Source: Comamonadaceae bacterium | GTDB taxonomy: Bacteria > Pseudomonadota > Gammaproteobacteria > Burkholderiales > Burkholderiaceae_C | Length of the DNA: 64,000 bases | Direction of reading: 5' to 3' | Assembly (NCBI GenBank): GCA_947455145.1 | Contig: CANGME010000009.1 | Location: 62,001-126,000, forward strand | In this document: one piece after another, positions 18,896 through 29,552 of the stretch | Layout of the letters: each line of letters starts with the position of its first letter | Position numbering within the stretch: the stretch's first letter is position 1 | Translations under genes and position numbers: made by a program | Notes under the pieces: generated by a model | What the model was told of the DNA's origin: nothing | Databases searched by the model: none | The model's input: the letters and a program-made list of their open reading frames with translations, nothing else

Positions 18896-20130
18896 ACCCG
18901 CCCCCCATGCATGAGCTGTCGGCTCTCGTAATCAATGCGCAGCACTACGGCCAGAGCCACCAGATTGATAAGAATGGCGGAGCCGCCATAGCTCATCAAA
19001 GGCAGAGTCAGGCCTTTGGTAGGCAGCGCGCCCAGGTTCACGCCCATGTTGATGAAGGCTTGAAAGCCCATCCAGATACCCACGCCCTGCGCTACCAGAC
19101 CTGCAAACACGCGGTCTAGCGCAATGGCTTGACGCCCGATGTGCATGATGCGCCGCGTCATCCACAAGAACAGGCCGATGACGGTGAGCACACCGATCAG
19201 GCCAAACTCTTCGCCGATCACAGCGAGCAAGAAGTCGGTGTGCGCCTCTGGCAGCCAATGCAGTTTCTCCACACTGCCGCCCAGCCCCACGCCAAAGACT
19301 TCGCCCCGGCCAATGGCAATCAAGGAGTGCGACAACTGGTAGCCCTTGCCCAGGGCGTGCTTCTCGTCCCAGGGGTTGAGGTAGGCAAAAATACGCTCGC
19401 GCCGCCACTCGCTCAGGGCGATCATCAAGCCGAAGGCCACGAACAAAATAGCGGCAATCAGGAAGAACATGCGGGCATTGACGCCGCCCAAGAACAAAAT
19501 GCCCATGGCGATCACTGCGATCACCATGAAGGCCCCCATGTCGGGCTCGGCCAGCAGCAACAGGCCCACCACCGCCACCGCCACACCCATAGGCACGACG
19601 GCTTTGAAGAAGTTTTCCTTCACGTCCATCTTGCGCACCATGTAGTCGGCGGCGTAGAGCAGCATGGAGAATTTGGCCAGTTCAGAGGGCTGGAAGTTCA
19701 TCACACCCAGCGAAATCCAGCGGCGCGCACCGTTAACGCCTTTGCCGATGAAGGGGATCAGCACCGCCATCAGCAGGACGAGGGAGACGACGAACAACCA
19801 CGGGGCCATCTTCTCCCACGTGGCGATCGGGATTTGAAACGCGATCAAGGCCGCTACTACGGCCACGACCAGCGAGAACAAATGCCGCGTGAGGAAGTGT
19901 GTGTGCGCATAGCGGGCAAACTTGGGGTTGTCGGGCATGGCGATTGAGGCCGAATACACCATCACCAGCCCCCAGGCCAACAAGGCGACCGTTACCCAGA
20001 CCAGGGCCTGATCAAAGACGCGCACGCTGCTGGCCGTACTCCCCGCGCTCCAATTCTCGCCGCTCACGGGCAGCTGACCCGACTGCGCTCGCCCCAGGCC
20101 CGACCACCAGGCGGACAGTGCGGCGCTCAT
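18892..20130 (-). CDS. ftsW: Septal peptidoglycan polymerase FtsW
   Basis: A 412-residue SEDS-family membrane protein with about ten transmembrane helices that polymerises septal glycan together with FtsI. SEDS landmarks include [20 protein letters not shown] and [10 protein letters not shown], with [11 protein letters not shown] near the end. The start at 20130 is chosen because its ATG overlaps the murD stop (ATGA) and gives a normal-length N-terminus; an in-frame start 57 bp further upstream would add a Cys/Arg-rich stretch unlike the family. The ~45-residue hydrophilic N-terminus before the first helix is typical of Burkholderiales. Confidence 0.96.
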   Translation of the reverse strand: MSAALSAWWSGLGRAQSGQLPVSGENWSAGSTASSVRVFDQALVWVTVALLAWGLVMVYSASIAMPDNPKFARYAHTHFLTRHLFSLVVAVVAALIAFQIPIATWEKMAPWLFVVSLVLLMAVLIPFIGKGVNGARRWISLGVMNFQPSELAKFSMLLYAADYMVRKMDVKENFFKAVVPMGVAVAVVGLLLLAEPDMGAFMVIAVIAMGILFLGGVNARMFFLIAAILFVAFGLMIALSEWRRERIFAYLNPWDEKHALGKGYQLSHSLIAIGRGEVFGVGLGGSVEKLHWLPEAHTDFLLAVIGEEFGLIGVLTVIGLFLWMTRRIMHIGRQAIALDRVFAGLVAQGVGIWMGFQAFINMGVNLGALPTKGLTLPLMSYGGSAILINLVALAVVLRIDYESRQLMHGGRV

Positions 20131-21671
20131 GCCAACCCCCCGTCCATCACACCCGCATCGTCGGCCAGCACTCGCACAGCTTCGCAAAAGACGCGAGCCC
20201 GGTGCTCGTAGTTGTCAAACATGTCCAGACTGGCGCAAGCGGGTGAGAGGAGCACCGCGTCGCTGCTATGCGCATGTTGGTTGGACAGGGCCACCGCTTG
20301 CGCCATGTCACTGGCGTCAAACATCGGCACGCCCGTGCCTTGCAATGCTGTGCGGATGAGCGCGGCATCGCGCCCGATCAAGACAACTGCGCGGGCATGG
20401 CGGCCTACGGGTGCGGCCAGCGGAGAAAAGTCTTGCCCCTTGCCGTCGCCACCCAAGATCACGATAAGCTTGCGTGCTGAAACGCCCCCTTCATCCGCCT
20501 CGCCCAAACCGAGCAAGGCCGCGACCGTCGCACCCACGTTCGTGCCCTTGCTGTCGTCAAAATACTCCACGCCGTTAATGATGGCCACCGACTCTACCCG
20601 GTGCGGCTCGCCCCGGTACTCGCGCAGGCCGTAGAGCATGGGGGCCAGGGTGCAGCCTGCGGCTTGGGCCAGGGCCAGCGCGGCCAGGGCGTTGGTGGCG
20701 TTGTGACGCCCCCGGATGCGCAAGGCGTCGGCGGGCATGAGGCGCTGGATGAAGACCTCTTCTTCCACGCTGTTTCTGCGTTTCTTGATGGTCTCGTCCG
20801 CCTCTTGCGCGCGCACCAACCAAGTCATGCCGTTGACGTTCTCAATACCGTAATCACCGGGGCGCAGTGGCAAGGTCGCACCAAAGGTCACATGCTCGCG
20901 CAACACCGCCGCTTGGAACGCTTTGCCCTTCGCGGCGGGCGGCAGCATGGACATGACGGCTGCGTCGTCGCGGTTCAGCAGCATCAAGCCGGTCGACCCA
21001 AAAATGCGCGCCTTGGCATCGGCGTAATTCTGCACAGTGCCATGCCAATCCAGGTGATCCTGCGTCACGTTCAATACCGTGGCAGCGGTGGGCTCAAAAT
21101 TTTTCACGCCGTCGAGCTGAAAGCTGGACAGCTCCAGCACCCATACTTCTGGCAGGCTATCCGCAGCAAGATGTTCACTCAAGGTGTCGAGCAACGTGGG
21201 ACCGATGTTGCCGGCCATGGCCACGCTCTTGCCGGCCCGCGCCACTAGTTGCGTAGTGAGCGAGGTCACCGTGGTCTTGCCATTGGTGCCGGTGATGGCC
21301 AGCACTTTTGGCTCATAACTCTGGCTGGTTTTTAGTGCTTGCAAACCTTCAAAAAACAAATCTAATTCGCCGCCAAGCCACAGTCCACTGGCGTGGGCCG
21401 CGTTAGCCACAGGCGCAATCTCAGCGGGCGACAAACCCGGGCTGCGCAACACCATGCGCACCTGCGTGCCCTCCACCAAGCCCGGCGTGAAGGCCCCGGC
21501 GATGAAGTTCACCTGCGCAAACTCAGCGCGCAAGGTGCTGAGCTGCGGCGGCGCAGCGCGCGTGTCGGCCACCGTCACGTTCGCCCCCTGGCGCGCACAC
21601 CAACGCGCCATCGCCAACCCGGACGCACCGAGGCCGAGGATGAGAACGTGTTGGTCTTTAAATTCGATCAC
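20127..21671 (-). CDS. murD: UDP-N-acetylmuramoyl-L-alanine--D-glutamate ligase
   Basis: A 514-residue Mur ligase that adds D-Glu. It has the N-terminal [18 protein letters not shown] fold, the P-loop [18 protein letters not shown], and the central [11 protein letters not shown] segment. It is longer than the ~440 residues common in the family, partly because of a charged insertion around [16 protein letters not shown] in the central domain. mraY lies 12 bp upstream on the same strand. Confidence 0.96.
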   Translation of the reverse strand: MIEFKDQHVLILGLGASGLAMARWCARQGANVTVADTRAAPPQLSTLRAEFAQVNFIAGAFTPGLVEGTQVRMVLRSPGLSPAEIAPVANAAHASGLWLGGELDLFFEGLQALKTSQSYEPKVLAITGTNGKTTVTSLTTQLVARAGKSVAMAGNIGPTLLDTLSEHLAADSLPEVWVLELSSFQLDGVKNFEPTAATVLNVTQDHLDWHGTVQNYADAKARIFGSTGLMLLNRDDAAVMSMLPPAAKGKAFQAAVLREHVTFGATLPLRPGDYGIENVNGMTWLVRAQEADETIKKRRNSVEEEVFIQRLMPADALRIRGRHNATNALAALALAQAAGCTLAPMLYGLREYRGEPHRVESVAIINGVEYFDDSKGTNVGATVAALLGLGEADEGGVSARKLIVILGGDGKGQDFSPLAAPVGRHARAVVLIGRDAALIRTALQGTGVPMFDASDMAQAVALSNQHAHSSDAVLLSPACASLDMFDNYEHRARVFCEAVRVLADDAGVMDGGLA

Positions 21672-21683
21672 GCTGTGGCTCGC

Positions 21684-22862
21684 TTATCTCAACTTCAAGG
21701 TGGACAGGCCCACCAAACACAGCAGCATGGTGATGATCCAAAAACGCACTACGACCTGCGTTTCTTTCCAGCCACTTTTCTCGAAGTGGTGGTGCAACGG
21801 GGCCATCTTGAGGATGCGCCGACCCGTACCATATTTTTTCTTGGTGTACTTGAACCAAGTCACCTGCACCATGACCGAAAGCGCCTCCACCACAAAAATA
21901 CCGCCCATGATGGCCAGCACGATTTCCTGACGCACGATGACGGCGATGGTGCCCAGTGCCGCACCCAATGCAAGAGCACCTACGTCGCCCATAAAGACCT
22001 GTGCCGGATGCGCGTTAAACCACAAAAAGGCCAGGCCTGCGCCCGCCATGGCGGCGCAAAAAATCAACAACTCTCCCGCGCCCGGAATGTGCGGCAAGAA
22101 CAAATATTTGGAGAACACCGAGCTGCCCGTGACATACGCAAAAATGCCTAGTGCAGAGCCCACCATCACCACCGGCATGATTGCCAGGCCGTCGAGACCG
22201 TCGGTCAGATTCACGGCGTTGCTGGAGCCGACGATTACCAGATAGGTCAAAATCACAAAACCGAACACACCCAACGGGTAGCTGACCTCTTTGAAGAAAG
22301 GCAACAAGAGCCCGGCTTTGGGCGGCAGGTTCAGATCAAAGCCGGACTGCACCCATTTGAAAAACAGCTCCAGCACACGCATATTGCTGCTCTCGGAGAT
22401 GCTAAACACCAGATAAAGCGCGGCCACTAGACCAATCATCGATTGCCAAAAGTACTTCTCGCGTGAACGCATGCCCTCGGCGTCCTTGTTGACCACCTTG
22501 CGCCAGTCATCCACCCAGCCAATGACCCCAAAGCCCAGCGTGACCAACAACACGATCCACACAAAACGATTGCTCAGGTCGAACCAAAGCAAGGTTGACA
22601 CAACAATGGACAGCAAAATCAACACGCCACCCATGGTGGGCGTGCCGCTTTTAACAAGGTGTGTTTCCATGCCGTAGCTGCGCACCTGCTGACCGATCTT
22701 CAGCTCGGTCAAACGGCGAATCACATAAGGACCTGCAATCAGCCCCATCAGCAGCGCAGTAAGTGCGGCCATGACGGCGCGAAACGTAAGGTACTGGAAC
22801 ACCCGGAAAAACCCGAACTCGGGTGACAGACTTTGCAACCACTGGGCAAGGCTAAGCAGCAT
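21684..22862 (-). CDS. mraY: Phospho-N-acetylmuramoyl-pentapeptide transferase
   Basis: A 392-residue integral membrane enzyme that makes lipid I from UDP-MurNAc-pentapeptide and undecaprenyl phosphate. About ten helices are predicted. Catalytic motifs are [20 protein letters not shown] and the [12 protein letters not shown] loop. The ATG at 22862 gives the conserved [10 protein letters not shown] start and overlaps the end of murF by 11 bp; an earlier in-frame start would add residues unlike the family. Confidence 0.97.
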   Translation of the reverse strand: MLLSLAQWLQSLSPEFGFFRVFQYLTFRAVMAALTALLMGLIAGPYVIRRLTELKIGQQVRSYGMETHLVKSGTPTMGGVLILLSIVVSTLLWFDLSNRFVWIVLLVTLGFGVIGWVDDWRKVVNKDAEGMRSREKYFWQSMIGLVAALYLVFSISESSNMRVLELFFKWVQSGFDLNLPPKAGLLLPFFKEVSYPLGVFGFVILTYLVIVGSSNAVNLTDGLDGLAIMPVVMVGSALGIFAYVTGSSVFSKYLFLPHIPGAGELLIFCAAMAGAGLAFLWFNAHPAQVFMGDVGALALGAALGTIAVIVRQEIVLAIMGGIFVVEALSVMVQVTWFKYTKKKYGTGRRILKMAPLHHHFEKSGWKETQVVVRFWIITMLLCLVGLSTLKLR

Positions 22863-24282
22863 GGTGAATGTCCTTGTTGTCGTTAGGGCGTTGAGCGCAG
22901 CTCGTGATGGCTTCAACCACCCGCTCCATTTTCATAAAGCGCGAGCCCTTAACCAACACACTGGCCAGCTTGGGCAATTGAAGCAGCACGGTGGCATTCA
23001 GGGAGTCGATGTCGGTGAAGTGTTGACTTCCGGCAGTGATCGCCAAGCCCATCTGTTCACCCAGACCATACAAAGTATCGATGCCACGCGTTTGTGCATA
23101 GGCCACCACCTCAGCATGGAATTTCGGGCCGTCATTGCCGACCTCGCCCATATCACCCAGCACCAGCAGGCGCGGCCCCGGCAGACCGGCCAGCACGTCA
23201 ATGGCGGCGCGCACCGAGTCGGGGTTGGCGTTGTAGCTGTCGTCCACCAGGGTGAGCGAGTGGCCATACAGTTTGACCATCACGGCCTTTGAGCGCCCCT
23301 TGACCGGCTCAAAGGCCTCCAGCCCGCGTGCAATATCGACCAACGGCACACCGGCGGCCAGCGCACAGGCGGCGGCGGCCAGCGAGTTCTTCACGTTGTG
23401 CAGACCAGCCACCCGCAGACGGTAGCTCAGCGTGCCCACTGGCGTGCGCACCCGCACGGCCCAGGCCTCGCCCGTCCACACGGGGGGCGCGCAGTACACA
23501 TCCGCCCCTTCCAGGTCATCGGCCTCTTGGTGCTTGATGGCAAAGCTCATGTGGGCGCGTGCACCGGTCAGCTCCAGCCACAGCAGGCTGAAGGCATCGT
23601 CCGCCGGGAACACGGCCACACCGTGGATGCCCAGGGTCTCAATCACCGCGCCGTTCTCCTGCGCCACCGCTTGCGTGTTGGCCATGAACTCCAGGTGCTC
23701 GCGTTGCGCGTTGTTGACCAGCGCCACTGTGGGCCGCGCCATGTCAGACAGGACCTTGATTTCACCGGGGTGGTTCATGCCCAGCTCCACCACCGCCACC
23801 TCGTGTTGCGCGTTCAAGCGCAGCAGGGTCAACGGCACGCCTATGTCGTTGTTGAAGTTGCCCTGCGTGGCCAGCATGGCCTGCGGTTTGAAGGCACTCA
23901 AAATCGCCGCAATCATTTGCGTGACCGTGGTCTTGCCATTGCTGCCGGTGACCGCGATCAAGGGCAGCTTGAACTGCGCACGCCAGCCTGCGGCCAACTC
24001 GCCCAAGGCGCGTTTGCTGTCGGCCACCACCAGTCCCGGCAAGCCGGCGCTAGTCAACGCGGCGTGGGCTTCATCGCCCTGGCACAGAGCCGCTATCGCG
24101 CCCTTGGCCTTAGCCTCGGCCAGGTAGTCGTTGCCGTCAAAACGGTCGCCCTTGAGCGCCACAAAGAGGTCGCCCGGCATCAAACTGCGGGTGTCGCTGT
24201 GAACACGTTGCACGGTGACGTTGGGGTCTCCCACGACTTGCGCGTTGCCAAGCCACTGTACGGCTTGTTGCAAGGTCATCAT
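22852..24282 (-). CDS. murF: UDP-N-acetylmuramoyl-tripeptide--D-alanyl-D-alanine ligase
   Basis: A 476-residue Mur ligase that attaches D-Ala-D-Ala to the stem tripeptide. It starts [12 protein letters not shown], has the P-loop [19 protein letters not shown] and the [15 protein letters not shown] substrate-binding segment diagnostic of MurF. It overlaps murE by 4 bp upstream and mraY by 11 bp downstream. Confidence 0.97.
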   Translation of the reverse strand: MMTLQQAVQWLGNAQVVGDPNVTVQRVHSDTRSLMPGDLFVALKGDRFDGNDYLAEAKAKGAIAALCQGDEAHAALTSAGLPGLVVADSKRALGELAAGWRAQFKLPLIAVTGSNGKTTVTQMIAAILSAFKPQAMLATQGNFNNDIGVPLTLLRLNAQHEVAVVELGMNHPGEIKVLSDMARPTVALVNNAQREHLEFMANTQAVAQENGAVIETLGIHGVAVFPADDAFSLLWLELTGARAHMSFAIKHQEADDLEGADVYCAPPVWTGEAWAVRVRTPVGTLSYRLRVAGLHNVKNSLAAAACALAAGVPLVDIARGLEAFEPVKGRSKAVMVKLYGHSLTLVDDSYNANPDSVRAAIDVLAGLPGPRLLVLGDMGEVGNDGPKFHAEVVAYAQTRGIDTLYGLGEQMGLAITAGSQHFTDIDSLNATVLLQLPKLASVLVKGSRFMKMERVVEAITSCAQRPNDNKDIHHAA

Positions 24283-25829
24283 GGTCGTGCTCCTGGCTGA
24301 GAATCAACTCGGCGCTGCAAGGCGAGTTGCGCGTGCAGCCGATCTGAGAAAGGATGCCGCACACCGGCAACGTCTTGCTCTTCTTCATGACCCTTACCTG
24401 CAATCAGCACCACGTCGTTCGCATTGGCCGCAGCCATCGTCTGGGCAATGGCCTGCGCCCGGTCGGCCTGCACATTTACCTTAACGTCACCCTCAAGTCC
24501 TAGTAATATTTGGCTGATGATGACCTGGATTTTTTCGTGGCGTGGGTTGTCGCTGGTCACGACGACTCTGTCTGCCTCTTTGGCTGCGACAGCACCCATG
24601 AGCGGACGCTTCAAGACATCTCGATCACCACCACAACCGAAAATACACCAGAGTTGCCCCCCACGTTGTTCGGCAAAGGGGCGAAGCGACTGCAAGGCCT
24701 TGGCCAGCGCGTCGGGTGTGTGGGCGTAGTCCACCACCACTATTGGCGTCTCAACGCCTGCTTCGATACCTTCATCACCATTGACCAACTCCATGCGTCC
24801 TGGTACAGAACGCAGGCCTCGGCAAGCAGCCACAGCATCACCCAACGCAATATCCAACGTGCGCATGGCCGCTATCACACCCAACAAATTGCTGACGTTA
24901 AAGCCACCGATAAGAACCGTCTCCAAAACATGACTTTCATCACCTTCGCAAACAGCGAAGCGCAAACCCTGACGCCCCAGCTCGATGTCCCTCGCCTGTA
25001 TGCGCGCCGGTCCACTCATTGACACTGTCCAGAGATCGATTGAACTGCTGGCCAACTTCACGGCCAACATCGAGCCTTGTTCGTCATCCACATTAACGAC
25101 CGCAGCTTTCAAATCTGGCCACTCAAACAGAACGGCCTTTGCTTGCCAGTACTGCGCCATGCTGCCGTGGTAGTCCAAGTGGTCTTGCGTGAAGTTGGTG
25201 AAGACCGCTGTTCGAATATGCGTTCCGTCAAGGCGGTGCTCTTGCAGGCCGATGGAGGATGCCTCTACCGCACAAGCTTGCAAACCATCATCGACAAAAC
25301 GGCGCAAAGTGTGGTGAAACAGAACCGGATCGGGCGTGGTCAAACCGGTGCTGATGATGCCTGCCAGGGGGGTGCCAGCTTTAACCATGCGCCCCACTCC
25401 CAACGTACCGACCAACCCGCAAGGGCGTGCGGGAGATAAATGCGACAGGGCTTGAGCCAGCCACCAAGCGGTAGAAGTTTTTCCATTGGTTCCGGTAACG
25501 GCTAGCACGTCGAGCTGGGTGGAAGGTTGCTCAAAATAAGCCGCCGCTATTGGGCCGCTGGCAGCTTTAAGTTGCGGGTAGCATGCCAACGCTTCAGAAT
25601 ACGACTCTTTGCTGAATTGATAGTTTTCTACGCCCGTCTTTTCTACGATGCAAGCACTTGCACCTTGCAAAATCGCAGCAGGCACATAGGCTCTAGCGTC
25701 GCTGCCAGCGCCGGGCCAAGCGATGAAGCCGTCACCCGAGCGCACCTGACGGCTGTCGGTCTTGAGCGTGCCTGTGACTTGGGATCGCAACCAAAGTGCA
25801 GCTTGCTCGGGACTGTGGAGTTCTTTCAT
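24279..25829 (-). CDS. murE: UDP-N-acetylmuramoyl-L-alanyl-D-glutamate--2,6-diaminopimelate ligase
   Basis: A 516-residue Mur ligase adding the third stem residue. The P-loop is AVTGTNGKTSTAWWLAQAL. The segment VTSDNPRHEK carries the DNPR motif that selects meso-diaminopimelate rather than lysine, as expected for a Gram-negative wall. The start codon shares one base with the ftsI stop, so translation is coupled. Confidence 0.97.
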   Translation of the reverse strand: MKELHSPEQAALWLRSQVTGTLKTDSRQVRSGDGFIAWPGAGSDARAYVPAAILQGASACIVEKTGVENYQFSKESYSEALACYPQLKAASGPIAAAYFEQPSTQLDVLAVTGTNGKTSTAWWLAQALSHLSPARPCGLVGTLGVGRMVKAGTPLAGIISTGLTTPDPVLFHHTLRRFVDDGLQACAVEASSIGLQEHRLDGTHIRTAVFTNFTQDHLDYHGSMAQYWQAKAVLFEWPDLKAAVVNVDDEQGSMLAVKLASSSIDLWTVSMSGPARIQARDIELGRQGLRFAVCEGDESHVLETVLIGGFNVSNLLGVIAAMRTLDIALGDAVAACRGLRSVPGRMELVNGDEGIEAGVETPIVVVDYAHTPDALAKALQSLRPFAEQRGGQLWCIFGCGGDRDVLKRPLMGAVAAKEADRVVVTSDNPRHEKIQVIISQILLGLEGDVKVNVQADRAQAIAQTMAAANANDVVLIAGKGHEEEQDVAGVRHPFSDRLHAQLALQRRVDSQPGARP

Positions 25830-27568
25830 CAGAAGCTCTCCTCCACCATCTGAGTCACGATCTGCGGCTTGACCGCCATATCGGGCTGAATTCCCATTAG
25901 TCGCAATGTCTGCTGAACAGTCTGACTGAACACAGGGGCAGCCACATCGCCACCGAAATATTTCCCATTTGAGGGCTCGTCAATCATCACCGCGACCACG
26001 ATGCGCGGCTTTTCAATGGGCGCAATGCCGACAAAAAAACCCCGGTATTTATGGGCAGCGTAGCCACGCCCCTCTTGCTTGTGGGCAGTGCCCGTTTTTC
26101 CACCTACTGAGTAGCCCATGGTCTGCGCTTTGGGGGCCGTGCCGCCGGGGCCGGTCACAAGATGAAGCATCTCGCGCACAGCTCTGGCGTGGCCGGACTC
26201 AATGACCCTCACTCCCGCCACGGTTTCCTGTGATGCCTTGAGTAGGGTGACAGGTGCCAACTCTCCATCACGAGCGAAGACGGTATAGGCATGCGCAAGC
26301 TGGAACAGACTGGTAGACAGACCGTAGCCGTAGCTCATAGTGGCTTGTTCAATCGGACGCCAACTTTTGTAAGCACGTAGTCGGCCGCTTACGGCTCCAG
26401 GGAACGGCAGTTGCGGTTTTTGACCAAGACCTAATTGGCTGTATCTCTCCCAAATCTCGCGCGGCTGCATTTGCATGGCCATTTTGACCGTGCCAACATT
26501 GCTGGATTTTTGGATAATTTGACTGACCGTCAACAGCCCAAGTGGATGAGCGTCGCTGATCGTAGCTCCATTGATCGTCAGACGCCCAGGTGCGGTCTGA
26601 ATCTTGGTAGTTGGCGTGACTAGACCTTTATCTAGTGCCAGCGACACCACGAAAGGCTTCATGGTGGAGCCCGGCTCGAAGGTGTCCGTCAGCGCCCGGT
26701 TACGTAACTGCTCTCCACTGAGGTTTTGTCGTTTTTCAGGGGCGTAGCTGGGGTAATTGACCAGGGCTAGGACCTCCCCGCTCTGCGTATCCAGAACCAC
26801 CACGCTACCAGCCTTGGCCTTGTGCTCCAGCACCGCATCACGCAGTTGTTGGTAGGCAAAGAACTGCACCTTGCTGTCAATACTAAGTTGCAGGTCACGA
26901 CCATCGACAGGGGGAACTTCTTCGCCAACCGCTTCCACCACATTGCCAAGTCGGTCTTTGATGACCCGACGCGATCCAGATCGACCAGCCAAGTCTTTGT
27001 TGAAAGTGAGCTCAATTCCTTCTTGACCATTGTTTTCTACGTTTGCAAAACCCACCACATGAGCGGCGGCTTCACCCTCGGGGTATTGGCGTTTGTACTC
27101 TTTGCGCTGATAAACGCCATTCATTCCCATAGCGGCAATCTCCTTTGCCACCGACTCATCGACTTGCCGCTTGAGCCAGACAAAGGTTTTGTCTTCGTCT
27201 TCAACCTTTTTATTCAACTCGGCCAATGGCATCTTTAGCAATTGCGCCAAGCGCTTGAGCTCATTCGGATTGCCCTTGATATCTTCAGGAATGGCCCAGA
27301 TGCTGATGGCAGGCACACTCGAAGCCAAAATCAAACCATTTCGATCCAGAATGCGACCCCGGTTCGCGGGCAACTCTAAAGTACGGGCAAAACGCACCTC
27401 ACCTTGGCGCTGGAAGAACTCGTTAGCAATCACTTGAATGTAGGCCGCACGCGCAGCAAGCGCACAAAATGCCAAGGCGATTGTCAAAACGACCAGCTTG
27501 CTGCGCCACAGCGGCGTCGGACTGGCTAGCAACGGGCTAGAGGTGTAGAGAATGCTGCGGCTACTCAT
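25829..27568 (-). CDS. ftsI: Septal transpeptidase PBP3 (FtsI)
   Basis: A 579-residue class B penicillin-binding protein that cross-links septal peptidoglycan. One transmembrane helix (about residues 22-42) is followed by the pedestal domain and the transpeptidase motifs: SxxK in EPGSTMKPFV, SxN in QKSSNVG and KTGT in VGGKTGTAHK. The ATG at 27568 is chosen because it lies at the ftsL 3' end and gives the usual short cytoplasmic tail; upstream in-frame codons only re-read ftsL sequence. It overlaps ftsL by 8 bp and murE by 1 bp. Confidence 0.97.
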   Translation of the reverse strand: MSSRSILYTSSPLLASPTPLWRSKLVVLTIALAFCALAARAAYIQVIANEFFQRQGEVRFARTLELPANRGRILDRNGLILASSVPAISIWAIPEDIKGNPNELKRLAQLLKMPLAELNKKVEDEDKTFVWLKRQVDESVAKEIAAMGMNGVYQRKEYKRQYPEGEAAAHVVGFANVENNGQEGIELTFNKDLAGRSGSRRVIKDRLGNVVEAVGEEVPPVDGRDLQLSIDSKVQFFAYQQLRDAVLEHKAKAGSVVVLDTQSGEVLALVNYPSYAPEKRQNLSGEQLRNRALTDTFEPGSTMKPFVVSLALDKGLVTPTTKIQTAPGRLTINGATISDAHPLGLLTVSQIIQKSSNVGTVKMAMQMQPREIWERYSQLGLGQKPQLPFPGAVSGRLRAYKSWRPIEQATMSYGYGLSTSLFQLAHAYTVFARDGELAPVTLLKASQETVAGVRVIESGHARAVREMLHLVTGPGGTAPKAQTMGYSVGGKTGTAHKQEGRGYAAHKYRGFFVGIAPIEKPRIVVAVMIDEPSNGKYFGGDVAAPVFSQTVQQTLRLMGIQPDMAVKPQIVTQMVEESF

Positions 27569-27848
27569 GGGCACCCCCTGGAGAAGCACCCTTGCTGACG
27601 TAATGCGTAATGGCCGGCGTAGCAACGCGCATTTGCAACTGGTCGCGCGCCAAGCGCTCCACCCGCAGCGGGGTGGCTTGCGCGCGCTTTTCAGCTTGCA
27701 GACGTTCACGCTCCAACTCCAACTTGCGCGCCAGCGCCTTGGCCTGGTCGATGTCAGTAAAAAGGCGACGCGACTCGTATTGCATACCCACTAAGTACAA
27801 GGCGCTTAACAAAACTGTTAGCAGTAGTACCAAGTTGAGTCTAGTCAT
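27561..27848 (-). CDS. ftsL: Cell division protein FtsL
   Basis: A 95-residue bitopic protein with a short cytoplasmic start, one transmembrane helix (about residues 5-22) and a leucine-zipper-like periplasmic coiled coil ([18 protein letters not shown]). FtsL forms the FtsQLB complex. Identification rests on size, topology and position between rsmH and ftsI. Its start overlaps the rsmH stop by 4 bp. Confidence 0.93.
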   Translation of the reverse strand: MTRLNLVLLLTVLLSALYLVGMQYESRRLFTDIDQAKALARKLELERERLQAEKRAQATPLRVERLARDQLQMRVATPAITHYVSKGASPGGAHE

Positions 27849-28789
27849 GCAGCAGTCCTCATCGCCACGCGCATGATGGCGCTTCGGGAACGGGGGTTGG
27901 CCGCGACTTCAGCTGCAGAAGGCTTGATACGATCACGCGGGTGCAGCTTCATGGCCTTGGGAGGTGCAAATGGTGTGCGCCTGTCGTACACATCACGCGA
28001 ATGCTTAGCTATGAATTGCTTGACTATGCGATCCTCCAGTGAATGGAAACTGATGACCACCAAACGCCCACCCACCTGCAACACATCCAAACTGGCATCT
28101 AGCGCGTGTTGCAACTCTTCAAGTTCGGCGTTGATGAAAATCCGAAAAGCCTGAAATGTGCGCGTTGCAGGGTTCTGGCCCGACTCGCGGGTTTTGACCG
28201 TGTCAGCCACGAGGTCGGCCAGTTCGGTGGTGGTTGAAATCGGGCCCCGTGTTTGTCGGCGAGCAACAATCGCCTTTGCAATGGCCCCAGCAAACCGCTC
28301 TTCGCCATAGTCACGTATCACCTCCTTTATTTGTTCGACATCGGCCGTTTCCAACCACTGCGCCACGCTCTGCCCGCGCGTGGTGTCCATGCGCATATCC
28401 AGTGGGCCTTCGAACCTGAAACTGAAACCCCGCTCGGGCGTGTCGATCTGTGGCGAGCTCACACCCAAGTCCAACAGCACACCGGTCGCGCTAGCAGCAG
28501 GCAACTCCCCCAGATGGCGAAAGCCTTCATGCCGGATGGAGAACCGCGGGTCGGTGATTTGTGCCGCTTGCGCAATCGCCTCAGGGTCTTTGTCAAAGGC
28601 AATCAAACGACCCCGAGGCGAAAGCCGCGACAGAATTAAACCAGAGTGCCCGCCACGCCCGTAGGTTGCATCAACATACGTACCATCGGCAGGTGATGCG
28701 TCACCGGCTTGAGCGTCGTCGGCCTGAAATAAGGCATCGACGGCTTCGCTCAACAGGACGGTGGTGTGTGGACATGTAGGGGTGTGCAC
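27845..28789 (-). CDS. rsmH: 16S rRNA (cytosine(1402)-N4)-methyltransferase RsmH
   Basis: A 314-residue SAM-dependent methyltransferase acting on 16S rRNA C1402. Landmarks are [13 protein letters not shown], the SAM loop [27 protein letters not shown] and the [12 protein letters not shown] segment. The GTG at 28789 is preferred: it lies 8 bp after the mraZ stop, follows a GAGG ribosome site, and is the only start that gives the conserved N-terminus. The longer frame upstream just re-reads mraZ in another phase. It is the second gene of the dcw operon. Confidence 0.96.
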   Translation of the reverse strand: MHTPTCPHTTVLLSEAVDALFQADDAQAGDASPADGTYVDATYGRGGHSGLILSRLSPRGRLIAFDKDPEAIAQAAQITDPRFSIRHEGFRHLGELPAASATGVLLDLGVSSPQIDTPERGFSFRFEGPLDMRMDTTRGQSVAQWLETADVEQIKEVIRDYGEERFAGAIAKAIVARRQTRGPISTTTELADLVADTVKTRESGQNPATRTFQAFRIFINAELEELQHALDASLDVLQVGGRLVVISFHSLEDRIVKQFIAKHSRDVYDRRTPFAPPKAMKLHPRDRIKPSAAEVAANPRSRSAIMRVAMRTAA

Positions 28790-28797
28790 CGCTGGCC

Positions 28798-29226
28798 TCA
28801 GAAGGAAAAGTCCTTGAAGACCTCGGGCATCTCGCCCTGCATGGCCTGGGCCTCTTGGGCATCGTAGCGGGACTTGTCCCACAGCTCGAAGTGCTGGCCC
28901 ATGCCCAGCAACATGGTGTCGCGGGTGATGCCCGCAGCCTCGCGCAACTCGGGCGACACCAGCACGCGACCGGTGGCGTCCATCTCTACATCCATGGCGT
29001 TGCCCAAAAAGATGCGCTTCCACCACTGGGCCGACATGGGTAAGGCGGCGATGCGCTCGCGGAACTTCTCCCACTCGGGGCGAGGGAAGACCATGAGGCA
29101 GCCATGTGGGTGCTTGGTGATGGTGAGTTGCCCCGCTGCGGTGGCCAGGAGCACGTCACGGTGCCGAGTCGGCACAGACAGCCGCCCCTTGGCATCCAGA
29201 TTCAGTGACGAAGCCCCTTGAAACAC
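28798..29226 (-). CDS. mraZ: Transcriptional regulator MraZ
   Basis: A 142-residue protein with two AbrB-like halves, each with the DxxGR signature ([15 protein letters not shown] and [15 protein letters not shown]). MraZ forms ring-shaped multimers and binds direct repeats in its own promoter to control the dcw operon. The start is GTG at 29226 with an AGAGGTG ribosome site. Four 10-bp-spaced AGTG boxes lie 50-84 bp upstream, consistent with autoregulation. Confidence 0.96.
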   Translation of the reverse strand: MFQGASSLNLDAKGRLSVPTRHRDVLLATAAGQLTITKHPHGCLMVFPRPEWEKFRERIAALPMSAQWWKRIFLGNAMDVEMDATGRVLVSPELREAAGITRDTMLLGMGQHFELWDKSRYDAQEAQAMQGEMPEVFKDFSF

Positions 29227-29275
29227 GACAGTACACCTCTACAAAATTGAAATGCAATCAGGCGAAAAGTAACGG

Positions 29276-29309
29276 CACTTTTCACCACTTAATTGCACTT
29301 AATTGCACT
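29276..29309 (-). promoter_or_regulatory. MraZ operator: four direct repeats with 10-bp period
   Basis: On the minus strand AGTG(C/G) occurs four times at exactly 10-bp steps (plus-strand CACT at 29276, 29286, 29296 and 29306). Three of the four are preceded by A or AA. MraZ boxes described in other bacteria are short direct repeats (TGGGN in E. coli, AAAGTG-type in mollicutes) with the same 10-bp spacing. The position just upstream of mraZ supports the assignment. Confidence 0.75.
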
Positions 29310-29310
29310 G

Positions 29311-29552
29311 TACCAGCAAATCAAACGCCGTCAAAGGCTAAAACATGAAAAATTTCAATGAAATCAAGGACTTAGAAAGGATTTATTAGGCGAATGCACA
29401 CAAAAAACCGTTCTAAATTAAGTACTTAGCAATGGATTTGAATGTGATGCCTGAAGTTTTAATTACAGGAAAGAGCTGCAACTAAATGCGACATGCAGCA
29501 CCACGAGAGCTATGAACTCGCTCTCTCTACCGAATGAGCACGAGTGTTTAAC
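29311..29552. other. AT-rich intergenic stretch between the dcw promoter and the STAS gene
   Basis: With the operator and leader next to it this makes a 326-bp gap upstream of mraZ. No ORF with a convincing ribosome site, no RNA gene and no clear terminator was recognised. It presumably holds the upstream part of the dcw promoter and the end of the preceding transcript. Confidence 0.5.
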
